In this document: in pieces, positions 7,574 through 10,616 of the stretch
Position numbering within the stretch: the stretch's first letter is position 1
How the letters are laid out: each line of letters begins with the position of its first letter
Assembly (NCBI GenBank): GCA_030741175.1
Contig: JASLVT010000028.1
Coordinates: 1 to 10,616 of the forward strand
Length of the DNA stretch: 10,616 nucleotides
Direction: 5' to 3'
DNA from: Porticoccaceae bacterium
GTDB taxonomy: Bacteria > Pseudomonadota > Gammaproteobacteria > Pseudomonadales > Porticoccaceae
Position numbers and translations under genes: made by a program
The notes under the pieces: generated by a model
The model's input: the letters and a program-made list of their open reading frames with translations, nothing else
Told to the model about the DNA's origin: nothing
Database searches by the model: none

Positions 7574-9537
7574 CTTTTCGATTTTTTGGGTTTTTTGGTA
7601 TAGCTTTTCTTCTTTTTAATCGGGCCGCTGCCATCGGTAGGTCTGCGTTTGTCAGATGATGATTTGCCCTTGACTGTTCTGCTATCCGCTGTCTTTTTGC
7701 CAAGCTTACCGCCGACAGATTTTTTATTGGCAGACGATTTCATAGCTGGTTTTTGACTGCTCGCACTGCGTTTATTTTTACTGTCACGGCTCAGGGCCTT
7801 CCTGACCCTAGGCTGTCTTGGTGCTTTATTATCACTGGGGGAAGCTGAGGCTACGGGGGTATAAGCGCTCATCCGCATGGGCTTGCCGCAGACACGCACT
7901 TTCTTCAAATGAGCTAACAGCTCATCCGGCATACCCTCTGGCAGATCGACGGTACTGTAATCATCGTGCAGCTTGATGGAGCCAATATAGCGGCTACTGA
8001 TATCGGCCTCATTGGCAATGGCACCGACAATATTGGATGGTGTAATGCCATCATCATTCCCGACCTCCAGACGATAGGTCACCATCGGTATTTCATTGCC
8101 ACTTTCATCGCGTAAACGGGGTTCCTGTTTTGGACGATCGTCGCGCTTGGAGCGATTTTCGCGACGCTCAGATTTATCGCCGCGATTACGTTCGCGGTTT
8201 TGGTCACGCGGTGCGACGATATTATCCAGTTTGGGGAATAATGGGCGTTCTTTCTGATTTTCATAGGTCAGTGCCGCGGCGATATCTGCCATGTCCAACT
8301 CATTTTCGGCTGCAAACCTGGTAATAAGATCACGGAATTTATCCAGGCGTGGTGTCTCCAATGTGTTCATCAGCTGGTTAGTAAACTGTTGAATACGTTG
8401 ATCACTCACCTGCGCATTGGTGGGCATGGTCAATGGCGTGATGCTCTGGCGTGTGGATTTCTCAATGGAGCGCAACAGGCGGGTTTCTTTTGGTGTGATA
8501 AATAGAATTGCTTTGCCCTCACGACCGGCGCGGCCCGTTCGGCCAATACGATGGACATAGGACTCATTGTCATAGGGAATATCAAAATTAATCACATGAC
8601 TAATGCGCTCGACATCCAAGCCGCGGGCGGCGACGTCAGTGGCGACCACCACATCAACCTGACCTTTCTTCAGGCGATTAATGGTGCGCTCGCGCAAGGC
8701 TTGACTTAAATCACCATTGAGCGCTGCGGAGGAGAAACCTCGTGCCTCCAGCCGCTCGGCTATATCTACCGTTGACGATTTGGTGCGCACAAAAATAATC
8801 ACGCCATCAAAATCTTCAACTTCCATAACACGGGTGAGTGCGTCCATTTTCTGATGACTTTTTACGGTCACATACTGTTGGTCGATACGCTCAACTGTTT
8901 TGGTTTTTGCTTCAATATTGACCCGCTCAGCATCACCCAAATATTTTTCAGCGACGCGACGAATAGTCGGGGGCATGGTGGCAGAGAACAACGCACGCTG
9001 ACATTCCGGCGGTGTCTGCGCGAGAATTGTTTCGACATCATCAATAAAGCCCATGCGTAGCATTTCATCAGCTTCATCTAAAATAAGCCCTTTTATCTGG
9101 CTTAGATCTAAGCTGCGACGACGCAGATGATCCAGCATGCGCCCAGGGGTACCCACAACAATCTGTACACCGCGTTTTAAGCTGCGCAGTTGACTGCCAA
9201 TATCGGCGCCACCATAGATTGGCAGCACATTGAATCCCTTCATATATTTGGCATAACTTTGGAAAGCCTCGGCCACCTGAATAGCCAGCTCGCGCGTAGG
9301 CGTCAGCACCAATACCTGTGGTGAGCGCTGCTTCTCATCTATCTTGCTTAAAAATGGTAAAGCAAAGGCAGCGGTTTTACCTGTACCTGTCTGCGCTGTC
9401 CCCAGAAGGTTATTGCCATTAAGCAGGATAGGGATACTCTGTGCCTGAACGGGAGAGGGTTGTTCATAACCCAGTTGCTTTACGGCTTTAAGAACGGGGG
9501 TGGAAAGACCCAGTGATTGGAAGTCAGCGGATGACAT
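7570..9537 (-). CDS. deaD: DEAD-box ATP-dependent RNA helicase, DeaD/CsdA type
   Basis: DeaD remodels RNA in ribosome assembly, mRNA decay and cold adaptation. The 655 residues (629 in E. coli) hold a Q motif ending at Gln31, Walker A AQTGTGKT (48-55), PTREL (80-84), TPGR (130-133), DEAD (154-157), SAT (185-187), ATDVAARGLD (299-308) and HRIGRTGR (329-336). A charged linker (about 440-482) leads to the DbpA-like RNA-recognition domain (487-557; GAIANEADISSRYIG is nearly as in E. coli DeaD), which separates it from RhlB, RhlE and SrmB. The tail (561-655) differs from the Gly/Arg-rich E. coli tail: it has 23 Lys, 19 Ser and 8 Arg in 95 residues and looks disordered. ACAGG, 7 bases before the ATG, supports the start. 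It is divergent from the histidine-phosphatase gene and convergent with yqcC. Confidence 0.95.
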   Translation of the reverse strand: MSSADFQSLGLSTPVLKAVKQLGYEQPSPVQAQSIPILLNGNNLLGTAQTGTGKTAAFALPFLSKIDEKQRSPQVLVLTPTRELAIQVAEAFQSYAKYMKGFNVLPIYGGADIGSQLRSLKRGVQIVVGTPGRMLDHLRRRSLDLSQIKGLILDEADEMLRMGFIDDVETILAQTPPECQRALFSATMPPTIRRVAEKYLGDAERVNIEAKTKTVERIDQQYVTVKSHQKMDALTRVMEVEDFDGVIIFVRTKSSTVDIAERLEARGFSSAALNGDLSQALRERTINRLKKGQVDVVVATDVAARGLDVERISHVINFDIPYDNESYVHRIGRTGRAGREGKAILFITPKETRLLRSIEKSTRQSITPLTMPTNAQVSDQRIQQFTNQLMNTLETPRLDKFRDLITRFAAENELDMADIAAALTYENQKERPLFPKLDNIVAPRDQNRERNRGDKSERRENRSKRDDRPKQEPRLRDESGNEIPMVTYRLEVGNDDGITPSNIVGAIANEADISSRYIGSIKLHDDYSTVDLPEGMPDELLAHLKKVRVCGKPMRMSAYTPVASASPSDNKAPRQPRVRKALSRDSKNKRSASSQKPAMKSSANKKSVGGKLGKKTADSRTVKGKSSSDKRRPTDGSGPIKKKKSYTKKPKKSKS

Positions 9538-9554
9538 TAGTATACCTGTGGCTT

Positions 9555-9570
9555 GGGGTGTTTATGCCCC
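9555..9570 (-). other. Small hairpin in the deaD leader
   Basis: On the minus strand GGGG (9570-9567) can pair with CCCC (9558-9555) across an 8-base loop, ending about 6 bases before the deaD Shine-Dalgarno ACAGG. It has no T-run, so it is not a terminator. It could affect translation of deaD mRNA, but four GC pairs could also arise by chance. Confidence 0.3.
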
Positions 9571-9660
9571 CGGTTGCGAGGACGCGGAGTATACGCATAA
9601 GTAACTAATTTTTATAGTGGTTTTGAGCTGTTTGTTGGGTGGCGTTGTAGTATCCGTTTC

Positions 9661-9680
9661 CCTCGACGCATTAATCGAGG
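9661..9680. repeat. Inverted repeat in the deaD/phosphatase divergent region
   Basis: CCTCGA (9661-9666) is mirrored by TCGAGG (9675-9680) across 8 bases. It lies about 41 bases upstream of the plus-strand -10 candidate at 9721 and between the two candidate promoters. The arrangement would suit a dimeric regulator, but no specific binding consensus is recognised, and there is no T-run for a terminator. Confidence 0.4.
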
Positions 9681-9778
9681 CTATATCCTCTATCCATCGA
9701 ATAGACTACCCGCCATAGTTTATACTGGGGTTAAATATCGACTTAAATAACATACGATTTTTTTAACAGGATATTTCT

Positions 9779-10471
9779 ATGAGTGAGTTGTATTTAGTGC
9801 GTCATGCCCAAGCCTCTTTCGGAGCGGCGAATTATGATCAACTGTCGGATCTTGGTCATCGGCAATCCCGCTGGTTGGGTGAGCATCTAAAAAAACGCAA
9901 TGTTACTTTTGATCGGTTAGTATTAGGCGATATGGTGCGGCATCATGAAACCATGAGCGGTATTTGCACTGGTATGCAGGTTGATGGCGATGAACGTATT
10001 GTGTTACCTGGGCTCAATGAATATAGTTTTACTGCTATGACGGAATCCTATACTCAGTCCAATGCGGATGACCCATTGATTCAAGCCATTGCCGATAATC
10101 CTGATGACAAGCGCCACCATTTTCGTCTATTGCGAAAAGTTCTGACGCTGTGGACTCAAGACAAAGTAGATAATATCCCTGAGACATGGAGTGATTTTAA
10201 GGGGCGAGTGGCAGATGCGCAGCAGCAGATTCAGTCGATGGCCGGCAGTAGTAAGCGCATCTTGGCGATAGGCTCTGGTGGATCCATTTCGACCTTTGTT
10301 GGCTTGGTGCTTGGCATTCCCGATGAGACAATTTTTGATTTAAATCTGCAATATAAAAATACTGCGATAAGCCATTTCTTTTTTAATACCAATAAAATGA
10401 ATCTCACTGGATTTAATAGCATACCCCACCTAGATACCAACGAGATGGAGCAGTATGTTACCTATGGATAG
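9779..10471 (+). CDS. Histidine phosphatase (phosphoglycerate mutase-like) family protein
   Basis: The 230-residue protein has the N-terminal signature of the branch 1 histidine phosphatase superfamily: YLVRHAQASF (5-14), giving Arg8 and the phospho-acceptor His9 with RHA in place of the usual RHG. LSDLGHRQSRWLGEHL (22-37) is the typical second block. Arg54 in MVRHHET and Glu81 in LNEY match the usual phosphate-binding Arg and the acid/base Glu. The block that normally carries the second catalytic His (a SHGG-type motif) reads IGSGGSIS (164-171), with Ser166 at the His position. The protein is cytosolic by appearance and its substrate is unknown; a role as true phosphoglycerate mutase is unlikely. 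The start is supported by AGGA at 9768-9771, 7 bases before the ATG. It has its own promoter region, divergent from deaD. Confidence 0.85.
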   Translation: MSELYLVRHAQASFGAANYDQLSDLGHRQSRWLGEHLKKRNVTFDRLVLGDMVRHHETMSGICTGMQVDGDERIVLPGLNEYSFTAMTESYTQSNADDPLIQAIADNPDDKRHHFRLLRKVLTLWTQDKVDNIPETWSDFKGRVADAQQQIQSMAGSSKRILAIGSGGSISTFVGLVLGIPDETIFDLNLQYKNTAISHFFFNTNKMNLTGFNSIPHLDTNEMEQYVTYG

Positions 10472-10500
10472 AGCCTGCCGGTTGGCTTAGACATAGGCTC
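10471..10500. repeat. Inverted repeat at the end of the phosphatase gene
   Basis: GAGCCT (10471-10476), which begins at the last base of the stop codon, pairs with AGGCTC (10495-10500), and an inner GCC/GGC pair (10477-10479 with 10484-10486) closes a small loop. No T-run follows, so it is not a standard terminator; it could be a 3'-end stabilising hairpin. Confidence 0.4.
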
Positions 10501-10515
10501 GGATCCTCTTATTTC

Positions 10516-10561
10516 AATGGGATCAGATAGTGATAGCAAGAACCCCATAGTCCCATTTTTT
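10516..10561 (+). terminator. Possible terminator with a long loop
   Basis: AATGGGA (10516-10522) is complementary to TCCCATT (10551-10557), and six T end at 10561. The 28-base loop is long for a rho-independent terminator, and CCCAT at 10543-10547 could pair with ATGGG instead. It also overlaps a possible minus-strand coding end. It is offered as a candidate end for the phosphatase transcript. Confidence 0.3.
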
Positions 10562-10615
10562 GTAGTTGAATCCTTTAGCAAAGGTTAAACTGCCGTCTAT
10601 CCAAATCAAAACATC
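10523..10615 (-). CDS. Possible C-terminal end of an unidentified minus-strand gene (partial)
   Basis: Reading the minus strand from the window edge, one frame stays open for 30 codons to a TGA at 10525-10523, while the other two stop early. The peptide (DVLIWIDGSL..., ending KKWDYGVLAITI) is protein-like, rich in aromatic and beta-branched residues, and resembles no family I recognise. An open stretch of this length is common by chance, so the call rests mainly on the convergent arrangement and the amino-acid make-up. Confidence 0.28.
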   Translation of the reverse strand, partial: DVLIWIDGSLTFAKGFNYKKWDYGVLAITI

Positions 10616-10616
10616 C

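Larger units (their letters stand above)
9538..9778. promoter_or_regulatory. Divergent promoter region between deaD and the phosphatase gene
   Basis: These 241 non-coding bases must hold the promoters of both flanking genes. For the plus-strand gene, TATACT (9721-9726) is a good -10 match with only a weak -35 (TCGAAT, 9698-9703, 17-base gap). For deaD on the minus strand, TATAAA (9616-9611) is a possible -10 with a weak CCAACA -35 (9638-9633, 16-base gap). AGTATAC occurs twice, at 9539-9545 and 9588-9594. Start sites cannot be fixed from sequence alone. Confidence 0.45.

Noticed and set aside
7570..7612. Programmed frameshift at the A-runs near the end of deaD
   Set aside because: In the reading frame the runs are AAA AAA codons flanked by ACC and CCC and do not form a classic slippery heptamer with a following structure; the normal frame ends sensibly.
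1396..9537. Nuclease (SbcB) and two helicases (DinG, DeaD) in one neighbourhood, which could suggest a defence island
   Set aside because: All three match full-length housekeeping proteins with intact family motifs, and there are no cas genes, toxins, methylases, transposases or composition breaks.

Overview
The window is a piece of a gammaproteobacterial chromosome with moderate GC and densely packed housekeeping genes. Most products resemble those of Escherichia, Shewanella or Pseudomonas-type bacteria: exonuclease I (SbcB), the YqcC family, a DeaD/CsdA-type RNA helicase with the DbpA-like RNA-binding domain, and DinG with its iron-sulphur cysteines. A marine gammaproteobacterium is a reasonable guess, but nothing here fixes the genus. 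There is no sign of phage, insertion sequence, CRISPR, tRNA or rRNA.

Layout. Positions 2-259 hold the last 85 codons of a class I (iron-sulphur) fumarate hydratase. A terminator-like hairpin and an OmpA-family outer-membrane protein follow (373-1308). A very strong rho-independent terminator (1339-1365) separates it from a closely spaced plus-strand run: sbcB (1396-2838), pyrB (2896-3909), a PlsC/PlsB-like acyltransferase (3930-5126), dinG (5139-7238) and a yqcC-family gene (7238-7573). The last four genes have gaps of 20 and 12 bases and a 1-base overlap, so they look like one transcript. They mix pyrimidine synthesis, lipid acylation and DNA repair. The pyrB and dinG genes both start at TTG behind good Shine-Dalgarno sites.

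The minus strand carries deaD (9537 back to 7570). Its stop codon overlaps the stop codon of the yqcC gene, so the two genes converge with no intergenic space. A 241-base divergent promoter region (9538-9778) containing an inverted repeat separates deaD from a histidine-phosphatase family gene (9779-10471). The last 145 bases hold several inverted repeats and possibly the C-terminal end of a minus-strand gene running off the window.

I did not find a new multi-gene system. The points most worth checking are local: (1) terminator-like hairpins placed so close to the ompA and sbcB starts that little or no promoter fits after them; (2) a histidine-phosphatase protein with Ser in place of the second catalytic His; (3) an acyltransferase whose His-Asp motif has non-standard spacing; (4) convergent genes with overlapping stop codons, where the poly-Lys codons of one gene provide T-tracts at the end of the other; (5) a pyrB of the long form with neither pyrI nor pyrC' beside it.
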